A stretch of 8,195 nucleotides of DNA from Muribaculaceae bacterium (GCA_017962285.1 JAGCVR010000105.1:1-8195); one strand, 5' to 3'; numbered from the stretch's first letter, positions 1 through 6,033 are shown. Notes: a model not told the origin generated them from the letters alone. Program-made: numbers and translations.

Positions 1-260
1 AGCGGCGTGAAGCTTTGTCAAACCCTGCGTAACCGCTGCCGTAGGTTGCGGTTACGTGGGGGTATTGCAACCTCGTCCCGTGCTCTACGACCCCGAGGGG
101 GTCGCGCTCACGTCGGAGATGTGCGGCAGTGGTGGATTCTGTCACCCTTTCAGGGTTTCACACGGCTGGGTCACGTTACGGGGGTTGCGCTGCGCTCCAC
201 CCCCGCCTGTATTCTGCCAGGGCTTCGCCCTTCCCCAGGTTACGACCGTCTCCGACCTGT
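1..260. repeat. Palindrome-rich intergenic repeat cluster (REP-like)
   Basis: No credible gene is visible here. The stretch holds several closely spaced GC-rich hairpins: AGGTTGC/GCAACCT at 43-49 and 67-73, CGACCCC-gag-GGGGTCG at 88-104, ACCCT-ttc-AGGGT at 144-156, a GGGG...CCCC structure with inner GCGC pairs at about 181-204, and AGGGC-ttc-GCCCT at 219-231. The two open frames across it give Arg/Pro/Gly-rich low-complexity translations with no recognisable domain, as expected from palindromic non-coding DNA. From memory, similar hairpin strings recur between genes in many Bacteroidales genomes. Whether this unit is repeated elsewhere in this genome cannot be seen from the window. Confidence 0.5.
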
Positions 261-421
261 CCGAAAATGTATCAAAATTAATGGAAAATAAACTACGGAT
301 GAATCTGATAGTTCTGATTTTTAATTGTTTGAAACACAGAAGTTTAACAGAATGAAAATGTCTGCAATTTTTCAGATAAATCAGTAAAATCCGTAGTTTG
401 TCAATTTTGATACAGTTTCGC
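261..421. repeat. AT-rich element with terminal inverted repeats (MITE-like)
   Basis: The left end, 261-279, and the right end, 403-421, are inverted copies matching at 17 of 19 positions, around the core GTATCAAAATT / AATTTTGATAC. A second inverted pair lies just inside: AAACTACGGAT at 290-300 and ATCCGTAGTTT at 389-399. The remaining interior (CTGAT and TCTGA motifs on both sides) can also pair weakly, so the whole segment of about 160 bp could fold into one long imperfect hairpin. It is clearly more AT-rich than its GC-rich flanks. It has no coding capacity, and no target-site duplication was found. It may be a miniature non-autonomous element or part of a larger composite repeat. Confidence 0.5.
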
Positions 422-423
422 CC

Positions 424-473
424 GACTTCGAAGAAGTCATTCTCTTCGCCCTTCCGCCACCCGTCGGGTGCGG
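424..473. repeat. Two adjacent hairpins downstream of the lipoprotein gene
   Basis: There are two perfect short palindromes: GACTTC-gaa-GAAGTC at 424-438, and CACCCG-t-CGGGTG at 458-470, which extends to CCG/CGG at 454-456 and 471-473 past a one-base bulge. They lie just past the stop codon of the minus-strand lipoprotein gene and could protect or end its transcript. Neither is followed by a T-run on the minus strand, so an intrinsic terminator is not supported. They probably continue the palindromic repeat cluster to the left. Confidence 0.4.
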
Positions 474-485
474 TGGTATCAGGGT

Positions 486-1181
486 TTATTCACCGCTTTC
501 GGCTGGCGCTTCGGCGGCAGGAGCTTCTTCAGCGGCCTCTTCGTTCTTTTTGAGCCTTGTGAGCTTCACGTTTTCGCCACTCTGATAGAAGTTCATCTTG
601 TCGCCTTCTATCACCGTGCTGGTGAGGATTTCGCTGCCACGCTCCTTAAACTCCTTGGAGAAATACTCGTCGAAGAATGCGAGATTTGCCTGATAGACGT
701 GATAGCTATACTCTTTGAGATTGTCTTTAGTGGCCTTGACTTCGGGGAACGGGTTCTCCATCTTGCCCTGCGCAATGGCTTCGATGTGCTTATTGCCGAT
801 TTCTATCACATCGCCAATTTCCACGTCGACATCCGACGAGTCGGGCACATAGGTGAGCTTTATGTCGCTGCCGCTGACTTCGTATTTTGCCTGGATCGTG
901 TAGTGGAAATTGATTTTAAAGTCGATGTCGAATTCGTCTTTTCCGGATTGCACGCCGTCGTGGATAACGTAGGCAAGTCCCTTGTTCTGCGCGTCGGGTT
1001 CCTCGAACACGTAATAAACATTCATCTTGATTTCTCCGCTGCCATCGCTTGCGGTGACTGTGGTGGCTTTATCGACCTGCCAATAGCCCGGCAGCATCTT
1101 CACGTCGATGTCTTCGGTGCAAGAGCCGAGCAGAAGCATTGCGGCAATTGCGGAAAAGAGAGTTAAGAGTGATTTTTTCAT
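486..1181 (-). CDS. Putative outer-membrane lipoprotein, lipocalin-like, function unknown
   Basis: The 231-residue product begins with a typical lipoprotein signal peptide: MKKSLL, a hydrophobic stretch over residues 5-19, and lipobox LLGSC with the lipidated cysteine at 21. The residues after it, TEDID, are acidic, which resembles the Bacteroidota lipoprotein export signal that sends lipoproteins to the cell surface. The mature part starts with LPGYWQVDK, similar to the first strand of lipocalin-like domains (a G-x-W motif), and continues as alternating hydrophobic and polar segments that suggest a beta-rich fold. Residues 215-231 are a low-complexity Glu/Ala/Pro tail, probably disordered. 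The ATG at 1179-1181 puts the signal peptide at the very N-terminus, and a promoter lies about 65 bp upstream. Surface location and fold are inferences. The specific ligand or partner is unknown and I recognise no gene name. Confidence 0.85.
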   Translation of the reverse strand: MKKSLLTLFSAIAAMLLLGSCTEDIDVKMLPGYWQVDKATTVTASDGSGEIKMNVYYVFEEPDAQNKGLAYVIHDGVQSGKDEFDIDFKINFHYTIQAKYEVSGSDIKLTYVPDSSDVDVEIGDVIEIGNKHIEAIAQGKMENPFPEVKATKDNLKEYSYHVYQANLAFFDEYFSKEFKERGSEILTSTVIEGDKMNFYQSGENVKLTRLKKNEEAAEEAPAAEAPAESGE

Positions 1182-1247
1182 AAATTGTGATTTTTAAAAT
1201 TTATTAACAGGTTTTGGTCAATAATCATAGGGAACTTAATCGAAACT

Positions 1248-1277
1248 CAAAGATAAGAATAATCCGTGAGAAATCAA
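1248..1277 (-). promoter_or_regulatory. Promoter of the lipoprotein gene
   Basis: Read on the minus strand, 1255-1248 is TATCTTTG, a full match to the Bacteroidota -7 consensus TAnnTTTG. A TTG (-33 element) lies at 1277-1275, 19 bp upstream. Transcription would start near 1244, giving a leader of about 62 nt. Confidence 0.65.
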
Positions 1278-1285
1278 GGGAATGG

Positions 1286-1306
1286 GCAAAAAATTTTGCG
1301 TTTTGC
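1286..1306. promoter_or_regulatory. Palindrome between divergent promoters
   Basis: GCAAAA-aa-TTTTGC at 1286-1299 is a perfect inverted repeat, followed at once by a further TTTTGC at 1301-1306. It sits between the -33 elements of the two divergent promoters, where a regulator could affect both genes. The arms are short and A/T-rich, so chance is a real alternative. Confidence 0.25.
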
Positions 1307-1324
1307 TCATTTTTCTTCTTTTTC

Positions 1325-1355
1325 TTGACTTTTTAATAAAAAAGTTTTATATTTG
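1325..1355 (+). promoter_or_regulatory. Promoter of the DUF805 gene
   Basis: TATATTTG at 1348-1355 matches the Bacteroidota -7 consensus. TTG at 1325-1327 lies 20 bp upstream as the -33 element. The inferred start is near 1359, with an AT-rich leader of about 46 nt. Confidence 0.7.
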
Positions 1356-1404
1356 CATTTGATTAAATAAAATTATCATTTATTAACCTTTAAAATATAT
1401 TATT

Positions 1405-1890
1405 ATGCAAGCTAAACCGCAACTAAGTTTTATTGAGGCAATTAAAGTTTGCTTCGCAAAGTATGCCAATTTCAAGGGACGTGGCCGTCGCTCTGAGTTC
1501 TGGTGGTTCTATCTGTTCGGAATGATTGTGTATTGGATTCTGCTGCTGCCCGTTTATTTCCTGAATGCCAAGAAACAGGCAATGATTGCCGATGCCGAGG
1601 CAAGCATCCTCAGCGGCGGCAACGTTGACATGGCTGCACTTGAGGCCAACGACCCCACATCAACGATTATTTTCCTGCTGATCGTGGCAGGTATCGTGAT
1701 GCTGATTCTGTTGCTCCCGACTCTGGCAGCATGGGTACGCCGTCTGCACGACGTGGGCAAGAGTGGTCACATGCTGTGGCTGTTCCTGCTCTGTGGTGTC
1801 GGTGGACTTATTCCTCTGCTGATGTGTATTCCTGACGGGAAACCCGAACCAAACAAATACGGTGAATCGCCCAAATATGTGCAAGTTTAG
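1405..1890 (+). CDS. DUF805 family inner-membrane protein
   Basis: This 161-residue membrane protein has the hallmarks of the DUF805 family. Near the N-terminus is F-x-K-Y-A-N-F-x-GR-x-RRSEFWWF (residues 17-36). A second conserved block, RRLHDVGKSG, is at 112-121, and the C-terminus carries the usual D-G-x-x-x-x-N-x-YG-x-SP pattern at 144-156. Three hydrophobic segments are visible, at about 33-53, 86-110 and 122-142, with a hydrophilic loop at 55-85. The ATG at 1405 follows an A/T-rich stretch and leaves only a short cytoplasmic tail before the first motif. The family is widespread in bacteria but its biochemical role is not established. The gene stands alone, with its own promoter and its own terminator, so context gives no functional hint. 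Confidence 0.93.
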   Translation: MQAKPQLSFIEAIKVCFAKYANFKGRGRRSEFWWFYLFGMIVYWILLLPVYFLNAKKQAMIADAEASILSGGNVDMAALEANDPTSTIIFLLIVAGIVMLILLLPTLAAWVRRLHDVGKSGHMLWLFLLCGVGGLIPLLMCIPDGKPEPNKYGESPKYVQV

Positions 1891-1941
1891 CGTTTGAGGC
1901 AGAAGACAGTCGTCTTAGGCTAATATAAGAGAAACAGATTC

Positions 1942-1976
1942 GATGTCGGGCTACTCGTGAGTCCGACATCTTTTTT
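1942..1976 (+). terminator. Intrinsic terminator after the DUF805 gene
   Basis: GATGTCGG at 1942-1949 pairs perfectly with CCGACATC at 1963-1970. The loop contains a further ACTC/GAGT pair (1953-1956 and 1959-1962), and six T follow at 1971-1976. It lies 52 bp past the DUF805 stop and upstream of the L25 promoter. Confidence 0.85.
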
Positions 1977-2022
1977 GCCCGGCATCTTTTTCTCAATAAG
2001 TCAAATAATTGTCGCTTGCGGC

Positions 2023-2052
2023 TTGCTATGTGAAACTTTTTTATTACCTTTG
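2023..2052 (+). promoter_or_regulatory. Promoter of the L25-Pth-S4 operon
   Basis: TACCTTTG at 2045-2052 fits the -7 consensus TAnnTTTG. TTG at 2023-2025 is 19 bp upstream. Transcription would start near 2056, leaving a leader of roughly 78 nt that contains two overlapping hairpins. Confidence 0.7.
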
Positions 2053-2064
2053 CACCGCTTTTAG

Positions 2065-2108
2065 AATTTCCGTGTGATGGGAAATTAAGAAGCAGAATCT
2101 TAATTTTT
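2065..2108 (+). promoter_or_regulatory. Overlapping leader hairpins upstream of L25 (possible attenuator)
   Basis: Hairpin A pairs AATTTCC (2065-2071) with GGAAATT (2080-2086). Hairpin B pairs AAATTAAGA (2082-2090) with TCTTAATTT (2098-2106), a perfect 9-bp stem at the start of a short T-run ending at 2108. The two share bases 2082-2086 and cannot form at full length together, which is the arrangement expected of an attenuator or an autoregulatory ribosomal-protein leader. Hairpin B is A/T-rich and its T-run is partly used in the stem, so it would be a weak terminator. Regulation is an inference. Confidence 0.4.
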
Positions 2109-2133
2109 AGTAACACAACAATTTACAGTAAAA

Positions 2134-2811
2134 ATGAAAACTTTTCAATTAAGTGCAGAGCCAAGAACCGACCTTGGCAAGAAAGCAACAAAGGCGCTCC
2201 GTGCCCTTGACAAAATCCCCGCAGTGATCAATGGCGGAGAAATCGTTAACCTCAACGAAAAAGGCGAGTATGAAGGAACCCTTGAACCGGGTCAGAAAGT
2301 GGTGAAAGTGAACACTGCCGGAAAGGCTGTCATCACCACCGACATCACCGTGGCAAAGGACGCAGTGCGCAAGCTTATCTACACTCCCGAGATTTTTGAC
2401 ATCGACCTGAGCATTAACGGTAAGGTTCAGAAGGCTGTGCTGAAAGACATTCAGTTCCACCCACTGAACGATTCCATTCTTCATATCGACTTCCTTGCAG
2501 TGAACAAGGAGAAACCTATCGTGATGGAAGTGCCTCTGGCAATCGAAGGTCACGCTGTGGGTGTGAAGGCCGGTGGTAAGCTGGTTCTTAACATGAAGAA
2601 GGTGAAGGTGAAAGGAATCTACACCGAGATTCCCGAGCGCATCGTTATCAACGTTGAGCCGTTGCAGATTGGTCAGGCTGTTATGGTTGGCGACCTGCAC
2701 TACGACAACTTTGAGATGGCAAGTCCCAAGGACCTGATGATAGTAAGCGTTCGCGCAACCCGCGCTGCCGCTGCTGCTGCCGCCGAGACTGAGGAAGAGG
2801 CTGCAGAGTAA
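2134..2811 (+). CDS. rplY: 50S ribosomal protein L25, Ctc (L25/TL5) type
   Basis: The 225-residue protein is a long, two-domain member of the L25 family, which binds 5S rRNA in the central protuberance of the large subunit. The N-terminal domain starts with the typical RTDLGKKATKALR (residues 11-23) and includes KLIYTPEIF (80-88) and the conserved DIQFHPLNDSILHIDFL (105-121). The C-terminal TL5/Ctc domain follows, with VGVKAGGKL (142-150) and VGDLHYDN (185-192). Residues 34-75 look longer than the matching loop of short L25 proteins such as that of E. coli, and the protein ends in a run of alanines plus an acidic tail (211-225). The ATG at 2134 gives the normal N-terminus. It is the first gene of a likely operon with pth and the S4 gene, all concerned with ribosome and tRNA upkeep. 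Confidence 0.95.
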   Translation: MKTFQLSAEPRTDLGKKATKALRALDKIPAVINGGEIVNLNEKGEYEGTLEPGQKVVKVNTAGKAVITTDITVAKDAVRKLIYTPEIFDIDLSINGKVQKAVLKDIQFHPLNDSILHIDFLAVNKEKPIVMEVPLAIEGHAVGVKAGGKLVLNMKKVKVKGIYTEIPERIVINVEPLQIGQAVMVGDLHYDNFEMASPKDLMIVSVRATRAAAAAAAETEEEAAE

Positions 2812-2880
2812 TCGCCTGCCACGATGAGTCTCCTAACTTTTTTCCGCAACCTTTGTTGCGTAAACAGGACCTCAAGTGAA

Positions 2881-3444
2881 ATGAAGCATTTAATAGTTGG
2901 CTTAGGGAACATTGGCGCAGAATACCAGGGTACCCGGCACAACATAGGCTTTACAATATTGGATGCCTTTGCACAGGCATCCAATGTTGTTTTCACCACC
3001 TCGCGCTATGGCGATGTGGCAAAAATGAGGGTGAAAAACCAGCAGCTGGTGTTGCTCAAGCCCTCCACCTATATGAATCTGAGCGGCGAGGCCGTGCGCT
3101 ACTGGATGAATAAGGAAAAAATAGAACTTGAGCGGGTGCTTGTGATTGTTGACGACATTGCCCTGCCGTTTGGCACAATCCGCATTAAAGGCGGCGGAAG
3201 CGACGGCGGACACAACGGGCTGAAAAACATAACCGCGATGCTTGGCACGCAGCAGTTTGCCCGGCTTCGGTTCGGGGTGGGCAACGATTTTCCGCGAGGC
3301 GCTCAGGTGGACTATGTGCTGAGTCTGCCTTCGCCCGAGCAGGTGGCCATGCTGCCCGAGAGAACTGCCGTGGCGGCAGATGCCATCCGAGACTTCTGCC
3401 TCAGCGGGCTCGACTTTGCGATGAACCACTATAACGGTAAGTAG
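2881..3444 (+). CDS. pth: Peptidyl-tRNA hydrolase
   Basis: Pth cleaves the ester bond of peptidyl-tRNAs that fall off ribosomes, returning tRNA to the pool. From the ATG at 2881 the product is 187 residues, close to the usual length, and opens with MKHLIVGLGNIG. Expected active-site residues are present: His20 in TRHNIGF, Asn66 in KPSTYMNLSG, the acidic pair at 91-92 in VDDIALP, and His111-Asn112 in GGHNGLKNI. RLRFGVG and the FVL-like DYVLS segment also fit. An in-frame ATG at 2824 would add 19 residues (start MSLLTFFRNLCC) only 12 bp after the L25 stop. I prefer 2881 because it gives the canonical N-terminus, but the longer form cannot be ruled out. No good promoter lies in the 69-bp gap, so it is probably cotranscribed with L25, and the S4 gene follows after 19 bp. 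Confidence 0.95.
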   Translation: MKHLIVGLGNIGAEYQGTRHNIGFTILDAFAQASNVVFTTSRYGDVAKMRVKNQQLVLLKPSTYMNLSGEAVRYWMNKEKIELERVLVIVDDIALPFGTIRIKGGGSDGGHNGLKNITAMLGTQQFARLRFGVGNDFPRGAQVDYVLSLPSPEQVAMLPERTAVAADAIRDFCLSGLDFAMNHYNGK

Positions 3445-3463
3445 TTTTCATTTCTCCTGAATC

Positions 3464-3910
3464 ATGAACGAGGAACGTATTGACAAATGGCTGTGGGCGA
3501 CGCGGATTTTCAAGACGCGCTCGCTTGCCACCGACCAGTGCAGGCTTGGACGTGTCACGATGAACGGCACGAATGTGAAGCCGTCGCGCCCGATCAAGGT
3601 GGGAGACGTGATTTCCGTGAAGAAACCGCCCGTAACCTACACTTTTCAGGTGGTGGGGCTCACGGAGAACCGCGTGGGCGCAAAACTTGTTCCGAATTAC
3701 CTGAAGAATCTCACCACACCCGACCAGTATCATTTGCTGGAGATGGTGCGGATTGGTGGCTTCGTTGACCGGCAGAAGGGACTGGGACGGCCCACGAAGA
3801 AAGAAGGGCGTGAGATGAAGGAATTTACCGACGAGGCTTTCTTCGGCTTCGACGACTGGGACGACGAGAATCCTCTCTGGACCGAGGAGGACGAGAAGAA
3901 CCTTCAGTGA
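3464..3910 (+). CDS. hslR: S4-domain RNA-binding protein, Hsp15-like
   Basis: Residues 4-52 of this 148-residue protein form an S4 RNA-binding domain: RIDKWLWATRIFKTRS, then CRLGRVTMNG, then a V-x-x-G-D-x-I-S-V strand. In this family E. coli Hsp15 (HslR) binds 50S subunits that carry a stranded peptidyl-tRNA after an abortive split and helps recycle them. A basic segment RPTKKEGREMK (about 109-119) matches the position of the Hsp15 C-terminal basic region. The tail beyond it is unusually acidic and aromatic (FGFDDWDDENPLW). The ATG at 3464 lies 19 bp after the pth stop, which supports cotranscription and a shared theme of clearing peptidyl-tRNA. The symbol is by family resemblance; a more general S4 RNA-binding role is possible. 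Confidence 0.88.
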   Translation: MNEERIDKWLWATRIFKTRSLATDQCRLGRVTMNGTNVKPSRPIKVGDVISVKKPPVTYTFQVVGLTENRVGAKLVPNYLKNLTTPDQYHLLEMVRIGGFVDRQKGLGRPTKKEGREMKEFTDEAFFGFDDWDDENPLWTEEDEKNLQ

Positions 3911-3973
3911 AACGAGCCAATCTGTGTCACGGCAATCAATCGAATTGTTGCAGGGAGAGTCGCGATAAATACG

Positions 3974-4004
3974 AATCGGTCTTGACCGATTTGTGATAAA
4001 TCAC
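3974..4004. promoter_or_regulatory. Two adjacent palindromes over the promoter (candidate operator)
   Basis: AATCGGTC-tt-GACCGATT at 3974-3991 is a perfect inverted repeat with 8-bp arms, extending to 3971-3994 with a single G:T position. Next to it, GTGAT-aa-ATCAC at 3993-4004 is a second inverted repeat that ends at the base before the -7 box. The first covers the -33 TTG and the second fills the spacer, the place where a repressor would block polymerase. No T-run follows either one, so a terminator for the S4 gene is unlikely. The binding protein is unknown. Confidence 0.45.
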
Positions 4005-4012
4005 TAACTTTG
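3982..4012 (+). promoter_or_regulatory. Promoter of the CCA-enzyme/alkyltransferase fusion gene
   Basis: TAACTTTG at 4005-4012 matches the -7 consensus. TTG at 3982-3984 lies 20 bp upstream as the -33 element. The start would fall near 4016, giving a leader of about 54 nt before the GTG codon at 4070. Confidence 0.7.
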
Positions 4013-4069
4013 CGTTATGATAATCCTGAAGGATTCAGACCTTCGGCATAAACCACTTTTGAAAGAACG

Positions 4070-6007
4070 GTGAGCGTAAATCAGGAAAATATCCGCAAGC
4101 ATCTGTCGCAGGAGATTTTTCATCTTGTGGGCGATGTTGCCGACAGCATGGCGCGCGAGTGCTATGTGGTGGGCGGCTATGTGCGCGATATTATTCTGGA
4201 ACGCCCGTCCACAGACATGGATTTCGTGACCGTGGGAAGTGGGATAGAACTGGCTCAGGCGGTGGCAAAACGTCTGGGTGCCGACGCGCATCTGGCGGTG
4301 TTCAAGACCTATGGAACGGCGCAGGTGAAGTGGCACGACATGGAGCTGGAGTTTGTGGGGGCGAGGAAGGAGTCGTACCGCCGCGAAAGCCGCAATCCCA
4401 TCGTGGAGGACGGCACTCTGCAGGAGGACCAACACCGCCGCGATTTCACAATCAACGCCATGGCGGTCTCGCTCAATGCGGGCACTTACGGCACTCTCCT
4501 TGACCCGTTCAACGGGGTTGGGGACATAGAACGGAAGTTGATCAGGACGCCGCTTAACCCCGACATCACGTTCAGCGATGACCCGCTGCGAATGATGCGT
4601 GCCGTCAGGTTTGCCACGCAGCTCGGTTTCGACATATTCCCTGATACGTTTCAGGCTATCCGCCGCAATGCCGGCAGGATTAAAATCATCACCAAGGAAC
4701 GCATTGCCGAGGAGCTGATGAAAATAATGCGTGCCGATGTGCCGTCGAGGGGTTTCTACATGCTGAAGGATTGCGGGCTGCTTACTCTGATTTTTCCGGA
4801 ACTGATGGCGCTCTCGGGCGTAGAGACCGTGCGCGGCAGGGGGCACAAGGACAACTTCGTCCACACCATGCAGGTGCTCGACGTTGTGGCGCAGAAAAAC
4901 CGTAACGAGTGGCTCCGCTGGGCTGCACTGCTGCACGACATAGGGAAACCCGTTACCAAGGAGTGGGACGATGCGGTGGGCTGGACCTTCCACAACCACA
5001 ACTTCGTGGGCGAGAAGATGATTCCCCGCATTTTCGCGCGGATGCGTCTGCCGCAGAACGAACACATGAAATATGTGAAGAAACTCGTGGGGCTTCACAT
5101 GCGTCCCATTGCGCTTGTGGAGGACGAAGTGACCGACTCGGCTGTGCGGCGTCTGCTCTTCGACGCAGGCGACGACGTGGACGACCTGATGACTCTCTGC
5201 AACGCCGACATCACTTCGAAGAATCAGGAGAAAGTGCGCCGTTATCGCGAAAACTTTGAGCTGGTGAAGCGTAAACTCGTGGATATTGAGGAAAAGGACC
5301 GCGTGCGCAACTTCCAGCCGCCGGTGGACGGTGAAGAGATTATGGAAACCTTCGGACTTGCACCGTCGGCACCGGTAGGCGTGATAAAAGACTCCATTAA
5401 GGAGGCAATCCTCGAGGGTACCATAAAGAACAGATATAGCGACGCGTACGGGCTGATGATGAGCAAGGCTGCCGAGATAGGGCTGAAGCCGGTCTATGAC
5501 GGGAGGCTCTGTTACCAGATGATGCACGGCACACCTGTGGGCGACATCGTAGTTGCTGCATCGGGGCAGGGTCTGGCGCTTTGCGCCATGGGCGACGGAG
5601 CGCAGGCGGAACTTGGGCAGATTGCTCGTCGCGGACACCTGACTCTGGCTCAGGAGCAGACACCGCTTTTGCGCAAGGCGATGACCCAGCTTGCGGAGTA
5701 TTTCGCTGGTGAGCGGCAGGACTTCGATTTGCCGCTTAACGCTGTGGGTACCGACTTTCAGCGCCGTTGCTGGCAGGTGCTTGCCGCCATCCCTTACGGC
5801 TCGGTCATTTCATATAAGCAGCAGGCCGAACGGGTGGGCAATCCCGGCGGTTACCGCGCCGTGGCGCAGTCGAACAACTGTAATCCTCTTGCCATTATCG
5901 TTCCGTGCCACCGTGTCGTGGCGAGCGACGGCACCCTCGGCGGTTACGCCGGCGGCGTTTCTGCCAAACGCACCCTCCTTGCCCTGGAAAACTCCCACAA
6001 AAAATAG
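4070..6007 (+). CDS. CCA tRNA nucleotidyltransferase fused to O6-alkylguanine-DNA alkyltransferase
   Basis: This 645-residue protein joins two complete enzymes. Residues 1 to about 475 are a class II CCA-adding enzyme, which builds or repairs the tRNA 3' CCA end: GGYVRD (35-40), metal-binding Asp49 and Asp51 in TDMDF, RRDFTINAMA (123-132), DDPLRMMRAVRF (170-181), then an HD domain with HDIGKP (289-294), HNH (308-310) and NAD (378-380). Residues from about 481 to 640 are an MGMT/Ogt repair protein that takes alkyl groups from guanine O6 onto its own cysteine: TPVGDIVVAA near its start, FQRRCWQVLAAIPYGSVISY (563-582), YRAVAQSNN, and PCHRV with acceptor Cys613, then GGYAGG. No stop or clear linker separates them. 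The GTG start is forced by an in-frame stop at 4049-4051; the next in-frame ATG (4148) would trim the domain. It has its own promoter and a terminator just after the stop. Confidence 0.93.
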   Translation: MSVNQENIRKHLSQEIFHLVGDVADSMARECYVVGGYVRDIILERPSTDMDFVTVGSGIELAQAVAKRLGADAHLAVFKTYGTAQVKWHDMELEFVGARKESYRRESRNPIVEDGTLQEDQHRRDFTINAMAVSLNAGTYGTLLDPFNGVGDIERKLIRTPLNPDITFSDDPLRMMRAVRFATQLGFDIFPDTFQAIRRNAGRIKIITKERIAEELMKIMRADVPSRGFYMLKDCGLLTLIFPELMALSGVETVRGRGHKDNFVHTMQVLDVVAQKNRNEWLRWAALLHDIGKPVTKEWDDAVGWTFHNHNFVGEKMIPRIFARMRLPQNEHMKYVKKLVGLHMRPIALVEDEVTDSAVRRLLFDAGDDVDDLMTLCNADITSKNQEKVRRYRENFELVKRKLVDIEEKDRVRNFQPPVDGEEIMETFGLAPSAPVGVIKDSIKEAILEGTIKNRYSDAYGLMMSKAAEIGLKPVYDGRLCYQMMHGTPVGDIVVAASGQGLALCAMGDGAQAELGQIARRGHLTLAQEQTPLLRKAMTQLAEYFAGERQDFDLPLNAVGTDFQRRCWQVLAAIPYGSVISYKQQAERVGNPGGYRAVAQSNNCNPLAIIVPCHRVVASDGTLGGYAGGVSAKRTLLALENSHKK

Positions 6008-6033
6008 TTTCTGTGCCCGTTCAAGCATAATTT

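Noticed and set aside
7..355. Two overlapping plus-strand frames of 94 and 99 codons
   Set aside because: They cross the palindrome cluster, overlap each other in different frames and give Arg/Pro/Gly-rich translations without a promoter.
1..485. CRISPR array or tRNA in the gene-free left end
   Set aside because: There are no regularly spaced identical repeats and no cloverleaf with a T-loop GTTCGA-type motif; the repeats are different palindromes.
468..1166. 232-codon plus-strand open frame opposite the lipoprotein gene
   Set aside because: It is a shadow of the minus-strand gene, which has a signal peptide, lipobox and promoter. The plus-strand translation shows no known domain.
2831..2860. 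Possible promoter or terminator before pth
   Set aside because: TAACTTTT misses the final G of the -7 box and has no TTG at the right distance. The CGCAAC/GTTGCG hairpin (2845-2860) has no T-run after it.
3932..3951. Bulged hairpin after the S4 gene as a terminator
   Set aside because: GCAA(t)CAAT with ATTGTTGC can pair, but no T-run follows, so termination is not supported.
4004..5638. 544-codon minus-strand open frame opposite the CCA enzyme
   Set aside because: Its translation is His/Arg-rich with no domain and it mirrors the codon bias of the well-supported plus-strand gene.
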